Source of the DNA: Roseovarius litorisediminis
Lineage (GTDB): Bacteria > Pseudomonadota > Alphaproteobacteria > Rhodobacterales > Rhodobacteraceae
Direction of reading: 5' to 3'
Length of the DNA stretch: 64,000 bases
Assembly (NCBI RefSeq): GCF_900172295.1
Contig: NZ_FWFL01000002.1
Coordinates: forward strand, 1-64,000
This document shows, piece by piece, positions 25,353 to 35,180 of the stretch (position 1 is its first letter; every line of letters begins with the position of its first letter). The notes under the pieces are model-generated. The model was not told the origin of the DNA, searched no databases, and worked only from the letters and a program-made list of their open reading frames with translations. The position numbers and the translations under genes were made by a program.

Positions 25353-26786
25353 GTGGCGAAGCAACCGATGCTGAAATTCGTGACCGTGGAACGCGACATG
25401 CCTCAAAAGCGTGCGGCGGAGGAGCGTAACAAGGATTTCCACGAAATTTACGCCGAGTATGCGGATGCCAAGGCCAAGGAGCAGGCCAGCCGCTGCAGCC
25501 AGTGTGGCGTGCCCTATTGTCAGAGCCATTGCCCGCTGCACAACAACATCCCCGACTGGCTGCGATTGACAGCTGAAGGGCGCCTGCGGGAAGCCTATGA
25601 ATTAAGTCAGGCGACCAACACATTCCCCGAGATATGCGGCCGGATTTGCCCGCAGGACCGGCTTTGCGAAGGCAATTGCGTGATCGAACAATCGGGGCAT
25701 GGAACGGTCACGATCGGCTCGGTCGAGAAGTATATTACCGATACGGCCTGGGAAAACGGATGGGTCGAAACGATTGCGCCCAAGAAAGAACGCATTGAAT
25801 CTGTTGGTATAATCGGCGCAGGCCCGGGTGGTCTGGCGGCGGCTGATGTGCTGCGGCGTGCGGGCGTGCAGGTTACTGTTTATGACCGGTATGACCGCGG
25901 TGGCGGGCTGCTGACCTATGGCATTCCGGGCTTCAAGCTGGAAAAAGATGTGGTGCTGCGCCGGGTTGAGCAGCTGGAGCAAGGCGGTGTTGAATTCGTA
26001 ATGAACTGCGACGTGGGCAGCGACATTACTTTTGAAGAAATTCGCAATAAACACAACGCAGTCGTGATTGCGACAGGGGTTTATAAATCGCGTGACCTGC
26101 AGGGGCCGGGGGCGGGTGCTAAGGGCATCGTTCGGGCAATTGATTATCTGACGACCGGTAACCGGATCGGGTTTGGTGACAAGGTCGCCGAATTTGACAG
26201 TGGCGCGTTGAACGCCGAGGGCAAACAGGTTGTAGTGGTCGGCGGTGGTGACACCGCAATGGATTGTGTGCGCACGGCGATCCGCCAAGGGGCAAAATCC
26301 GTCAAGTGCCTGTACCGACGGGATCGGGAAAATATGCCCGGCAGCCAGCGGGAAGTGCAGAATGCCGAAGAAGAAGGCGTTATCTTTCAGTGGCTTAGTG
26401 CTCCGAAAGGGTTTGCAGGTGACCCGGTGACCACAGTCAAGGTGCAGCAGATGCGCCTTGGGGCACCGGATGCCAGCGGGCGGCAAAGCCCCGAAGAGAT
26501 CGAAGGGGCCATCACTGACGAGCCTGCCGATCTGGTGATCAAGGCGCTGGGGTTTGAACCAGAAGACCTGCCAACCCTTTGGGATCAAAAGGAATTGGAA
26601 GTAACACGTTGGGGCACAATCAAGGCCGAATTCACCACAGGGCGCACCGCGATGGACGGGGTTTTTGCCGTGGGTGACATCGTGCGGGGCGCGTCATTGG
26701 TGGTTTGGGCCATTCGCGACGGGCGCGATTGTGCGGCGGCGGTGCTGGATGATCTGAACGCCGCGCAATCGGTGGCGGCGGAGTAG
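25353..26786 (+). CDS. gltD: Glutamate synthase (NADPH) small subunit
   Basis: A 477-residue FAD/NADPH oxidoreductase. N-terminal cysteine clusters CSQCGVPYCQSHCP and CGRICPQDRLCEGNC would hold two [4Fe-4S] clusters. An FAD motif GAGPGGLAAA near residue 152 and an NADPH motif VVGGGDTAMDC near 295 follow. It passes electrons from NADPH to GltB, which makes glutamate from glutamine and 2-oxoglutarate. The start is GTG at 25353, with GGAG upstream. gltB lies 1 kb downstream on the same strand, with an alpha/beta-hydrolase-like gene between. Confidence 0.95.
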   Translation: MAKQPMLKFVTVERDMPQKRAAEERNKDFHEIYAEYADAKAKEQASRCSQCGVPYCQSHCPLHNNIPDWLRLTAEGRLREAYELSQATNTFPEICGRICPQDRLCEGNCVIEQSGHGTVTIGSVEKYITDTAWENGWVETIAPKKERIESVGIIGAGPGGLAAADVLRRAGVQVTVYDRYDRGGGLLTYGIPGFKLEKDVVLRRVEQLEQGGVEFVMNCDVGSDITFEEIRNKHNAVVIATGVYKSRDLQGPGAGAKGIVRAIDYLTTGNRIGFGDKVAEFDSGALNAEGKQVVVVGGGDTAMDCVRTAIRQGAKSVKCLYRRDRENMPGSQREVQNAEEEGVIFQWLSAPKGFAGDPVTTVKVQQMRLGAPDASGRQSPEEIEGAITDEPADLVIKALGFEPEDLPTLWDQKELEVTRWGTIKAEFTTGRTAMDGVFAVGDIVRGASLVVWAIRDGRDCAAAVLDDLNAAQSVAAE

Positions 26787-26790
26787 AAGA

Positions 26791-26868
26791 ACGTACGAAA
26801 CGTACGAAACGTACGTGGATTTCGTACGCGATTTGAGGGTTTTGGAAAAGGAGCGTACGTTTGGTACG
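26791..26868. repeat. Cluster of CGTACG palindromes
   Basis: CGTACG occurs at 26792, 26801 and 26810, as a 9-bp tandem CGTACGAAA repeat, and again at 26823 and 26854, with GGTACG at 26863. The cluster lies just after the gltD stop. Six near-identical palindromes in 78 bases are well above chance. It could be a protein-binding array or a dispersed repeat; I do not know it. Confidence 0.6.
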
Positions 26869-27081
26869 TTTTGGCCCAAAAAGGCCGCTGGAATTTGAAA
26901 CTCAGGGCAGAGTTGCTGACCCACGCAGAGGGACGGATGAAGATGGACAAGGCAAGAGAGATCTACGGCCATTGCCTGTGCGGTGCCGCCCCCGTGTGGG
27001 CCACCGTGACCGATCCAATCGTGCTGTCTGCGACGCAAGACTGGAGACCGCACATGAGCGGGTTCAAAGCGGTGTGAACTG

Positions 27082-27837
27082 ATGCAAACAGAGACATCCA
27101 AACAGCAAGAGGTTTTTGAAACTATATACGAGAAGGGCGATTTGCGGATTGAGGCGCTTGCCGGCACTTCGCGTCGGTTGGTTGTCAGCTTCACAAGCCT
27201 GGCGTTAAAGCCTGGAACTTGGCCGAGGAAAGAATTTGTCAAAATTGCCCGCATGGGCGGTGAAAATCATATGATCTGCGCTACTGATCGCGGCTGTTCA
27301 TGGTTCAATGGAGACGGGATTGCCGAACGCGTCACCGAAGGCGTCACATCTTATGTGAACGCACATGGTATCGAGGATGTCACCGCTGTTGGGACCAGTA
27401 TGGGCGGATATAGTGCGCTTCAGTTTTCCAGACTCTATCCGATCCGGGCAGCTCTTGCCTTTGCGCCGCAATTTTCCCCTGATCCGACACTTGTGCCGCA
27501 GGAAGTCCGATGGATGGAATATCGGGGCAAAATCCGACAATGGCCGTTTCGTAGTATTGAAGGGCTGCCGGAAAAGCACACCGACTTTTTTATTGTGCAC
27601 GGGGAATCTGAGGAAGAGCGTTATCATTGGAAAAGGTTTCCAAAGGGTAAAAAAGTGACCCACTTCATCCTGGGGAATGTTGGACATAAGATGGATACCC
27701 TGCGCAAAGGCGGGCGCCTTAAACGGCTGGTAGCTGCGGTCATCAATAATGACACTGAAATGTTTCAAAGAGTTGCGCGCCGCGCAGGTGGTTCTCTGAG
27801 AGATGAATACGAACGGCAGAATGAGAGGGCTTATTGA
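27082..27837 (+). CDS. Alpha/beta-hydrolase-like protein between gltD and gltB
   Basis: A 251-residue protein. GTSMGGYSAL near residues 109-118 is a nucleophile elbow (G-x-S-x-G) with serine at the tip, preceded by a beta-strand VTAV. A histidine in GNVGHKMDTL near residue 205 and an acidic residue after FFIVHG could complete a triad. There is no signal peptide, so it is likely cytoplasmic. The ATG at 27082 follows an about 290-base gap after gltD, and gltB starts 1 base after the stop, so it is probably co-expressed with gltB. Substrate unknown. Confidence 0.65.
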   Translation: MQTETSKQQEVFETIYEKGDLRIEALAGTSRRLVVSFTSLALKPGTWPRKEFVKIARMGGENHMICATDRGCSWFNGDGIAERVTEGVTSYVNAHGIEDVTAVGTSMGGYSALQFSRLYPIRAALAFAPQFSPDPTLVPQEVRWMEYRGKIRQWPFRSIEGLPEKHTDFFIVHGESEEERYHWKRFPKGKKVTHFILGNVGHKMDTLRKGGRLKRLVAAVINNDTEMFQRVARRAGGSLRDEYERQNERAY

Positions 27838-27838
27838 G

Positions 27839-30800
27839 ATGACAAAATTTGACCAAAAATGGGCCATTGCCGAGGAAGCAAAGCGCAAGTGGCTGGCTGA
27901 AAACGGGATGTATGCGGAAGAAGAAGAGCATTCATCGTGTGGTGTGGGACTGGTGGTGTCGATCAATGGCAAGGCAAGCCGCAAGGTGGTGCAGGCCGGG
28001 ATTGATGCGCTCAAGGCGATCTGGCACCGCGGAGCGGTGGATGCGGATGGCAAAACCGGCGATGGCGCGGGCATCCATGTGCAGATTCCGGTGCCGTTTT
28101 TTTATGACCAGATTCGTCGTACCGGGCATGAGCCACGCGAAGACCAGTTGGTGGCTGTGGGTCAGGTGTTTTTGCCGCGTACGGATTTTGGCGCTCAGGA
28201 AACCTGCCGGACCATCGTGGAAACCGAAGTGCTGCGCATGGGCCACACGATTTACGGCTGGCGGCATGTGCCGGTAGATGTGACCTGTCTGGGGGAAAAG
28301 GCCAATGCGACACGGCCCGAGATTGAGCAAATCCTGATCTCGAACGCGAAGAACATTGATGAAGAAACATTCGAGCGTGAGCTTTATGTAATTCGCCGCC
28401 GGATTGAAAAAGCAGTAACTGCAGCGGGGATTAACGGGCTTTATGTCGCGTCGCTGTCGTGCCGGTCGATCATTTACAAAGGCATGATGCTGGCCGAGCA
28501 GGTGGCAGTGTTCTACCCCGATCTGATGGATGAGCGGTTCAAATCTGCCTTTGCAATCTACCACCAGCGCTATTCGACCAACACCTTTCCGCAGTGGTGG
28601 CTGGCCCAGCCGTTCCGCATGCTGGCCCATAATGGCGAGATCAACACGCTGAAGGGCAATCTGAACTGGCTGAAAAGCCACGAGATCCGGATGGCCAGCA
28701 GTGCGTTTGGCGATATGGCAGAGGATATCAAGCCCATCATCGCCGGCGGATCCAGTGACAGTGCGGCGCTGGACGCCGTGTTCGAGGTGCTGGTACGCGC
28801 CGGGCGCTCGGCGCCGATGGCCAAGACGATGCTGGTGCCGGAAAGCTGGTCGAAACAGGCCGAAGATCTGCCGCAGTCCTGGCGCGATATGTATTCCTAT
28901 TGCAACTCGGTCATGGAACCCTGGGATGGCCCGGCGGCTTTGGCAATGACCGATGGCCGCTGGGTATGCGCGGGTCTTGACCGGAATGGTCTGCGTCCGA
29001 TGCGGTATGTGGTAACGGGTGACGGGCTGGTTATTGCCGGATCCGAGGCCGGAATGGTGCCGATTGATGAGGCAACCGTAAAGGAAAAGGGCGCCCTGGG
29101 CCCCGGTCAGATGCTGGCCGTCGATATGGAAAAGGGCGTGTTGTATCACGACACTGAGATCAAGGACAAAATGGCGCGAGCGCTGCCCTTTGGCGACTGG
29201 GTTGGCAAGATCAACGACCTGGACGAAAAGCTGGCCGTGGTCAGCGAAGCGCCGATACACACCGGTGCCGAACTGCGCCGCCGACAGATTGCCGCCGGTT
29301 ACACAATTGAAGAGCTTGAGCAGATTCTGGCGCCGATGGCCGAGGACGGTAAAGAAGCGATTGCCAGCATGGGGGATGATACGCCCAGTGCGGTGCTGTC
29401 GACCAAATATCGCCCGCTTAGTCACTATTTCCGCCAGAACTTCAGTCAGGTGACAAACCCGCCGATTGACAGTTTGCGGGAATACAGGGTGATGAGCCTG
29501 AAGACGCGGTTTGGCAACCTCAAGAACGTTCTGGATGAAAGCAGCGCGCAGACCGAGATTCTGGTGCTGGAAAGCCCGTTTGTCGGCAACGCCCAGTGGA
29601 ATGAGCTGATGCGACAGTTCAATGCTGACGTGACCGAGATTGACTGTACCTTCGAGTCCGGCCGAGGTGCGTTGCAAAAAGGTCTGGCGCGCATCCGGGC
29701 CGAGGCCGAGGATGCGGTGCGTTCTGGCGCGGGGCACCTGGTGCTGACAGATCAGTATCTGGGTGAGAGCAAGATCGGGATGCCGATGATCCTGGCCACC
29801 TCGGCCGTGCACAGCCATCTGACGCGCAAGGGGTTGCGGACCTTCTGTTCGCTCAACGTTCGCTCGGCCGAGTGTATTGACCCGCATTATTTTGCCGTGC
29901 TGATTGGCGCGGGCGCGACGGTGGTCAATGCCTATCTGGCCGAGGATTCACTGGCGGACCGGATTGATCGGGGGCTGTTGGACTGCGATCTGACCAAAGC
30001 GGTTGCGCGCTATCGCAACGCAATTGATCAGGGCCTTTTGAAGATCATGTCAAAGATGGGTATCAGCGTTGTGTCGTCTTATCGCGGTGGTCTGAATTTC
30101 GAGGCTGTGGGCCTGAGCCGTGCAATGTGCGCCGAATATTTCCCCGGCCTGATGAGCCGGATCAGTGGTATTGGGGTAAGCGGTATTCAGACCAAACTGG
30201 AAGAGGTGCATGCCAGGGCCTTTGACAACGGGCAGGATATTTTACCGATTGGTGGCTTCTACAAGGCGCGCAAATCGGGCGAGACTCATGCCTGGGGGGC
30301 GCAGACCATGCATATGATGCAGATGGCCTGTAACACCGCCAGTTTTGAGTTGTGGAAACGGTATTCGACCGCGATGCAGGCCAACCCGCCGATTCATCTG
30401 CGTGATCTTATGGCGATCAAACCAATGGGCCAGGCCGTGCCGATCGAAGAGGTGGAAAGCGTGACCGCGATCCGCAAACGCTTTGTTACGCCTGGCATGT
30501 CCCTGGGTGCGCTCAGCCCCGAGGCGCACAAGACGCTGAATGTTGCGATGAACAGGATTGGTGCGCGATCTGACAGCGGCGAGGGCGGCGAAGATCCGGC
30601 GCATTTCACGCCAGAACCCAATGGGGATAACCCGTCGGCCAAGATCAAGCAGGTCGCCAGTGGCCGGTTTGGCGTGACCGCCGAATACCTGAACCAGTGT
30701 GAAGAACTGGAGATCAAGGTGGCACAGGGTGCCAAACCCGGCGAGGGGGGGCAACTGCCCGGTATGAAGGTCACTGATCTGATTGCCCGGCTGCGGCACT

Positions 30801-32371
30801 CAACCAAGGGAGTGACCCTGATTTCACCGCCGCCGCATCACGATATCTATAGTATCGAGGATCTGGCGCAGCTTATTTACGATCTGAAACAGATCAACCC
30901 GAATGCCAAGGTGACAGTCAAACTGGTATCGCAATCGGGCGTCGGCACAATTGCTGCCGGTGTGGCCAAGGCCAAGGCCGATGTGATCCTGATTTCGGGG
31001 CATAATGGTGGCACCGGGGCCAGCCCGGCCACGTCGATCAAATATGCCGGACTGCCTTGGGAAATGGGCCTGACCGAGGCGCATCAGGTTTTGTCGATGA
31101 ACAATCTGCGCGACCGTATCACCCTGCGTACCGACGGCGGATTGCGCACCGGGCGCGATATTGTCATGGCGGCCATGATGGGGGCCGAGGAATTCGGAAT
31201 TGGCACGGCAGCGCTGATTGCCATGGGCTGTATCATGGTACGTCAGTGTCAAAGTAACACCTGCCCGGTGGGCGTGTGCACGCAGGACGAGGCGCTACGC
31301 GCCAAGTTCACCGGCAATGCCGACAAGGTGGTGAACCTGATCACGTTCTACGCGCAGGAAGTGCGGGAAATTCTGGCCGGTATCGGTGCGCGGTCTTTGG
31401 ATGACGTGATTGGCCGGGCCGATCTGCTGACGCAGGTAAGCCGCGGGTCGGCGCATCTGGACGATCTGGATCTGAATCCGATGCTGATCACCGTGGATGG
31501 GGCCAAGGACATCGTCTATGACCGCAACCGCCCGCGCAACGAGGTGCCTGATACGCTGGACTCTGAGATTGTGCGCGATGCACAGCGGTTCCTGAATGAC
31601 GGCGAGAAAATGCAGCTTCATTATGCAGTGCAGAACACCGATCGTACTGTTGGCACGCGCCTGTCCAGCCATATCGTGCGCAACTTTGGTATGCGTAACA
31701 CACTGCAACCCAACCACCTGACGGTGAAACTGTCCGGCAGTGCCGGTCAGTCGCTTGGCGCCTTTGCGGCGCCGGGCCTGAAGATCGAAGTGTCGGGGGA
31801 TGCCAATGATTATGTTGGCAAGGGCCTGTCGGGCGGCACGATTGTGGTGCGCCCGTCGATGTCGAGCCCGCTGGAAGCCTCGGAAAACACGATCATCGGC
31901 AATACTGTGCTTTATGGGGCGACCGATGGTTATCTTTTCGCCTCGGGACGCGCGGGTGAACGTTTTGCCGTGCGCAACAGTGGCGCCAAGGTGGTGATCG
32001 AGGGCTGCGGTAGCAACGGGTGTGAATATATGACCGGCGGTGTTGCGGTGATCCTGGGATCTGTCGGGGCCAACTTTGGTGCCGGCATGACCGGCGGGAT
32101 GGCCTATCTCTATGACCCTGATGGGATGTTGGATAAGCTGATAAATCGTGAAACACTGGTAACCTGCAGTGTAACAGAGCCACATTGGCTGTCGCAAATG
32201 GAGGAACTGGTCGAGCGTCACGCCGCCGAAACCGGAAGCCGAAAGGCGCAGAAGATTCTACAATACTGGGACGTGGAAAAAGCCAATTTCCTGCAGGTCT
32301 GCCCGATCGAGATGCTGGACAAGCTGCCCTATCCATTGGGGATAGAAAACAAGGCCGTGCCGGCGGAATAA
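27839..32371 (+). CDS. gltB: Glutamate synthase (NADPH) large subunit
   Basis: A 1510-residue enzyme. A short propeptide of about 35 residues ends at EHSSCGVGL, where the cysteine becomes the N-terminal nucleophile of the glutaminase domain. HQRYSTNTFPQWWLAQPFRMLAHNGEIN is the glutaminase pocket. The FMN domain has GHNGGTGASP, and CIMVRQCQSNTCPVGVC holds the [3Fe-4S] cluster. The C-terminal GXGXG beta-helix runs through GGTIVVRPS and GGMAYLYDPDG. Start at 27839 with GAGAGG upstream; a longer frame begins at 27803. It forms the GOGAT enzyme with GltD. Confidence 0.95.
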   Translation: MTKFDQKWAIAEEAKRKWLAENGMYAEEEEHSSCGVGLVVSINGKASRKVVQAGIDALKAIWHRGAVDADGKTGDGAGIHVQIPVPFFYDQIRRTGHEPREDQLVAVGQVFLPRTDFGAQETCRTIVETEVLRMGHTIYGWRHVPVDVTCLGEKANATRPEIEQILISNAKNIDEETFERELYVIRRRIEKAVTAAGINGLYVASLSCRSIIYKGMMLAEQVAVFYPDLMDERFKSAFAIYHQRYSTNTFPQWWLAQPFRMLAHNGEINTLKGNLNWLKSHEIRMASSAFGDMAEDIKPIIAGGSSDSAALDAVFEVLVRAGRSAPMAKTMLVPESWSKQAEDLPQSWRDMYSYCNSVMEPWDGPAALAMTDGRWVCAGLDRNGLRPMRYVVTGDGLVIAGSEAGMVPIDEATVKEKGALGPGQMLAVDMEKGVLYHDTEIKDKMARALPFGDWVGKINDLDEKLAVVSEAPIHTGAELRRRQIAAGYTIEELEQILAPMAEDGKEAIASMGDDTPSAVLSTKYRPLSHYFRQNFSQVTNPPIDSLREYRVMSLKTRFGNLKNVLDESSAQTEILVLESPFVGNAQWNELMRQFNADVTEIDCTFESGRGALQKGLARIRAEAEDAVRSGAGHLVLTDQYLGESKIGMPMILATSAVHSHLTRKGLRTFCSLNVRSAECIDPHYFAVLIGAGATVVNAYLAEDSLADRIDRGLLDCDLTKAVARYRNAIDQGLLKIMSKMGISVVSSYRGGLNFEAVGLSRAMCAEYFPGLMSRISGIGVSGIQTKLEEVHARAFDNGQDILPIGGFYKARKSGETHAWGAQTMHMMQMACNTASFELWKRYSTAMQANPPIHLRDLMAIKPMGQAVPIEEVESVTAIRKRFVTPGMSLGALSPEAHKTLNVAMNRIGARSDSGEGGEDPAHFTPEPNGDNPSAKIKQVASGRFGVTAEYLNQCEELEIKVAQGAKPGEGGQLPGMKVTDLIARLRHSTKGVTLISPPPHHDIYSIEDLAQLIYDLKQINPNAKVTVKLVSQSGVGTIAAGVAKAKADVILISGHNGGTGASPATSIKYAGLPWEMGLTEAHQVLSMNNLRDRITLRTDGGLRTGRDIVMAAMMGAEEFGIGTAALIAMGCIMVRQCQSNTCPVGVCTQDEALRAKFTGNADKVVNLITFYAQEVREILAGIGARSLDDVIGRADLLTQVSRGSAHLDDLDLNPMLITVDGAKDIVYDRNRPRNEVPDTLDSEIVRDAQRFLNDGEKMQLHYAVQNTDRTVGTRLSSHIVRNFGMRNTLQPNHLTVKLSGSAGQSLGAFAAPGLKIEVSGDANDYVGKGLSGGTIVVRPSMSSPLEASENTIIGNTVLYGATDGYLFASGRAGERFAVRNSGAKVVIEGCGSNGCEYMTGGVAVILGSVGANFGAGMTGGMAYLYDPDGMLDKLINRETLVTCSVTEPHWLSQMEELVERHAAETGSRKAQKILQYWDVEKANFLQVCPIEMLDKLPYPLGIENKAVPAE

Positions 32372-32396
32372 GCGGATTACGTTAAGCTACGGGGAA

Positions 32397-32424
32397 AGGG
32401 CGCACTGCCAGGTGCGCCCTTTTT
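32397..32424 (+). terminator. Rho-independent terminator after gltB
   Basis: GGGCGCA at 32398-32404 pairs with TGCGCCC at 32413-32419 across an 8-base loop and is followed by TTTTTG. It begins 26 bases after the gltB stop codon, so it likely ends the gltD-gltB transcript. Confidence 0.85.
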
Positions 32425-32444
32425 GTTTTGGCATTCTTTCCTGT

Positions 32445-32489
32445 GGGGGCGCCCCGGACCCCTTGGGATTTGTGTGGCAAGAAGAAAAC
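32445..32489. repeat. Hairpin-plus-tail intergenic element, copy 1
   Basis: GGGGGCGCCCC is followed by CCCCTTGGGATTTGTGTGGCAAGAAGAA. The layout, a G/C hairpin then a (C)CCnnGGnATTTnnGGCAAGAAnAA tail, recurs at 34008-34080. I associate this kind of element with intergenic DNA of Rhodobacterales. Confidence 0.4.
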
Positions 32490-32556
32490 AGCCTGACCTC
32501 GCCGGGTGTGATCTTGGGTTTTGCATATCCGCGGCGCGCGCTATAGCTGATGCAAG

Positions 32557-33279
32557 ATGGCGAAAACCCGCACCAAAAAACGCGCAAGCAAAACCACATC
32601 CCGCTTTCAGCCCATACGCTGGCTGCGGCGATGGGTGTTGCGGTGTGCGCTGCTGGCCGTGGTCATCGTCGTGGGTGTCGTCATCGCGCACCGGTCGGTC
32701 GAGCCGCCGGCGACGTATTACATGGGGCAGGAAAAGCGCCGTTTGGGCGGGATCAGTCACTCTTGGGTCCCACTGGACAAGGTCGCACCTGCGATGGCGC
32801 GGTCGGTTGTGGCCGCGGAAGATGCAAATTTCTGCGGTCACTGGGGTTTCGATATGGAGGCAATCCGCACGGCCATCGAAGAGGGCGGTGGGCGGGGCGC
32901 CTCGACCATCAGCCAGCAGGTGGTCAAGAATGTCTATCTGTGGCACGGGCGGAACTGGGCGCGTAAGGCCCTTGAGGCGATGATCACCCCCTTGGTCGAG
33001 GCCGTGTGGCCCAAAAAGCGGATCATTGAGGTTTATCTGAATGTGGCCGAGTTTGATGAGGGCGTTTTCGGGATTGAGGCCGCATCGCAGCATTATTTCG
33101 GGGTAAGCGCCGCACAACTAAGTGATGTGCAGGCGGCTAGACTGGCCGCCGTGCTGCCCGACCCGAAAGGTCGTTCGGCGTCAAAACCCACAGCGGCTTT
33201 GCGTAAACGGTCGGCGTCGATCCTAGATGGGGCGGCCACGATCCGCCGCGACGGGCGATCTGTCTGTTTCGAGGATTGA
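32557..33279 (+). CDS. mtgA: Monofunctional biosynthetic peptidoglycan transglycosylase
   Basis: A 240-residue inner-membrane enzyme that polymerises lipid II into glycan strands (GT51 family, no transpeptidase domain). After a basic start (MAKTRTKKR) a single membrane helix spans about residues 30-50 (VLRCALLAVVIVVGVVIA). The glycosyltransferase signatures follow: VVAAEDANFCGHWGFD with the catalytic Glu, GASTISQQVVKNVYLW, KKRIIEVYLNVAEF and GIEAASQHYFG. The length of about 240 fits MtgA rather than a class A PBP. It lies alone after the gltB terminator. Confidence 0.92.
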   Translation: MAKTRTKKRASKTTSRFQPIRWLRRWVLRCALLAVVIVVGVVIAHRSVEPPATYYMGQEKRRLGGISHSWVPLDKVAPAMARSVVAAEDANFCGHWGFDMEAIRTAIEEGGGRGASTISQQVVKNVYLWHGRNWARKALEAMITPLVEAVWPKKRIIEVYLNVAEFDEGVFGIEAASQHYFGVSAAQLSDVQAARLAAVLPDPKGRSASKPTAALRKRSASILDGAATIRRDGRSVCFED

Positions 33280-33337
33280 AATATGCCCCGGATCGGGGCA
33301 TTGAGGGGTAACCCCGTAACAAGGTTTGACGCACACG

Positions 33338-34003
33338 ATGGCCAAGCTATATCACGTTCCGCTTTCTCCGTTCTGCCGCAAGGTGCGCCTGAGTCTGGCG
33401 GAAAAGAAGATTGAATGCGAACTGGCCGAAGAGCGCTATTGGGAGCAGGACCCTGATTTTCTGCGGCGCAATCCCGCGGGTAAGGTGCCGGTGCTGAAGA
33501 TAGATGGCAAGACAATGTCCGAGAGCACGGCGATTTGTGAATATCTTGAAGAGAAGTATCCAGAGCCCGCGCTTATGCCGAAGTCTGCCGATGCGCGATA
33601 CGAGGTGCGGCGGCTGGTCAGCTGGTTTGACGACAAGTTTCACAGTGAAGTGACGTCGAAGCTTTTGTATGAGCGGGTTAATAAAAAGGTGATGGGCCAG
33701 GGATTTCCGGATAGCCGGAACGTCAAAGATGGCGCCAAGGCGATCAAATACCATCTGGATTACATGGCCTGGTTGCTGGATCACCGGCGTTGGCTGGCGG
33801 GTGATGTGATGACGCTGGCCGATTTTGCGGCTGCGGCCCATCTGAGTTCGCTGGATTATATCAGCGATGTCGACTGGAACCGAAGCGAGGTGGTCAAGGA
33901 CTGGTACGCCAAGATCAAGTCGCGCCCGGCCTTTCGCAGAATTCTGGCTGATCAGGTGTCAGGCTTCCCGCCGCCGGCGCATTATGCCGATCTGGATTTC
34001 TGA
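33338..34003 (+). CDS. Glutathione S-transferase family protein
   Basis: A 221-residue protein with the thioredoxin-like N-terminal domain ([21 protein letters not shown], with serine and cysteine near residue 9-12) and the glutathione-binding [23 protein letters not shown] segment containing the ES pair. A helical C-terminal domain follows with [11 protein letters not shown]. The ATG at 33338 is favoured over a TTG 12 bases upstream. These proteins conjugate or reduce with glutathione; the substrate here is unknown. queG follows after a hairpin. Confidence 0.88.
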   Translation: MAKLYHVPLSPFCRKVRLSLAEKKIECELAEERYWEQDPDFLRRNPAGKVPVLKIDGKTMSESTAICEYLEEKYPEPALMPKSADARYEVRRLVSWFDDKFHSEVTSKLLYERVNKKVMGQGFPDSRNVKDGAKAIKYHLDYMAWLLDHRRWLAGDVMTLADFAAAAHLSSLDYISDVDWNRSEVVKDWYAKIKSRPAFRRILADQVSGFPPPAHYADLDF

Positions 34004-34007
34004 AACA

Positions 34008-34080
34008 GGGGGCTTTGCCCCCCACGCCGAAATCCGGGGATTTCGACATGTCCCCCAAGGTATTTATGCCAAGAAAAAAT
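34008..34080. repeat. Hairpin-plus-tail intergenic element, copy 2
   Basis: GGGGGC at 34008-34013 and GCCCCC at 34017-34022 form a tight stem with loop TTT. It is followed at 34049-34080 by a CCCCCAAGGTATTTATGCCAAGAA-type tail like that of copy 1. The stem stands 5 bases after the GST stop and may also terminate transcription. The tail ends at the queG start, so ATG codons inside it (34048, 34066) are probably not used. Confidence 0.5.
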
Positions 34081-35130
34081 ATGGATGATTTGAAAAACAG
34101 GCTGGTGGCGCGCGCCCTTGAAGAGGGGTTTGACGCCTGCCGGATCTGTCGTCCCTGGGATGTGGGGCATGTGCCCGAACAATTGGCCGCGTTTCTTGAC
34201 AGGGGCTATCACGGGCAGATGGGCTGGCTGGCCGAGCGCAGCCATTGGCGCGGGGCGCCTGAGGTCTTGTGGCCCGAGGCGCGTTCGGTGATTGTGCTGG
34301 GCGAAAGCTACACGCCTGGCGAGGACCCGAGGGCAACGATCGGGCAACCCGAGGTCGGAACAATCTCGGTTTATGCGCGGAACAGGGATTACCACGATCT
34401 GGTCAAAAAGCGGCTGAAACGGCTGGCGCGGTGGCTGATTGACGAGGCGGGCGGCGAGGTCAAGGTCTTCGTCGACACCGCCCCGGTGCCGGAAAAGCCG
34501 TTGGGACAGGCGGCGGGGCTGGGCTGGCAGGGGAAACATACCAATCTTGTAAGCCGCGATCTGGGTAGCTGGTTTTTTATAGGGTCGGTATTCAGCACGC
34601 TTGAAATAGAGACTGATCTTGCGGAAATCGACCATTGTGGATCGTGTCGTGCCTGTCTGGATGCCTGCCCCACAGATGCGTTTCCGGCACCCTATCAGCT
34701 GGATGCACGGCGCTGCATCTCATATCTGACGATTGAGCATAAGGGACCGGTGGATGAAGGCCTGCGACCCTTGATGGGTAACCGGATTTACGGATGTGAT
34801 GATTGCCTGGCCGCCTGCCCATGGAACAAGTTTGCGGTTGCGGCACGCGAGTTGCGCTATCACGCGCGCGAAGATCTCAAGGCGCCGGAACTGGCGGCGT
34901 TGGCGACGCTGGACGACGGGGGGTTTCGCGAAATGTTTTCCGGCTCGCCGATCAAGAGGATCGGGCGGGACCGTTTTGTGCGCAATGTGCTCTATGCGAT
35001 TGGAAATTCAGCCACCCCGGAATTGAAGCCTATGGCGCAAGCGTTGTGTGACGATCCGGATGCAGCGGTTGCGGATGCAGCGCGCTGGGCGGTCAGGCGA
35101 CTGGAAAGTGACGCAAACGGGCTGGAATAG
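34081..35130 (+). CDS. queG: Epoxyqueuosine reductase
   Basis: A 349-residue cobalamin- and Fe-S-dependent enzyme that reduces epoxyqueuosine to queuosine in the wobble position of GUN-anticodon tRNAs. Two [4Fe-4S] motifs are plain: [16 protein letters not shown] and [13 protein letters not shown]. The N-terminal half ([28 protein letters not shown]) is the DUF1730-type cobalamin-binding part, and a HEAT-like C-terminal tail follows ([15 protein letters not shown]). I start at 34081 because the upstream ATGs lie in a dispersed intergenic element; 34066 remains possible. Confidence 0.92.
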   Translation: MDDLKNRLVARALEEGFDACRICRPWDVGHVPEQLAAFLDRGYHGQMGWLAERSHWRGAPEVLWPEARSVIVLGESYTPGEDPRATIGQPEVGTISVYARNRDYHDLVKKRLKRLARWLIDEAGGEVKVFVDTAPVPEKPLGQAAGLGWQGKHTNLVSRDLGSWFFIGSVFSTLEIETDLAEIDHCGSCRACLDACPTDAFPAPYQLDARRCISYLTIEHKGPVDEGLRPLMGNRIYGCDDCLAACPWNKFAVAARELRYHAREDLKAPELAALATLDDGGFREMFSGSPIKRIGRDRFVRNVLYAIGNSATPELKPMAQALCDDPDAAVADAARWAVRRLESDANGLE

Positions 35131-35180
35131 CCCGACAAACCCGCTAAACCCATATCGGAACAGGATGAAGGACAGGGCGC

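Noticed and set aside
26871..27077. A 68-codon frame after the CGTACG array
   Set aside because: It begins with TTG without a ribosome binding site, has no known features, and lies in a gap that is better read as intercistronic.
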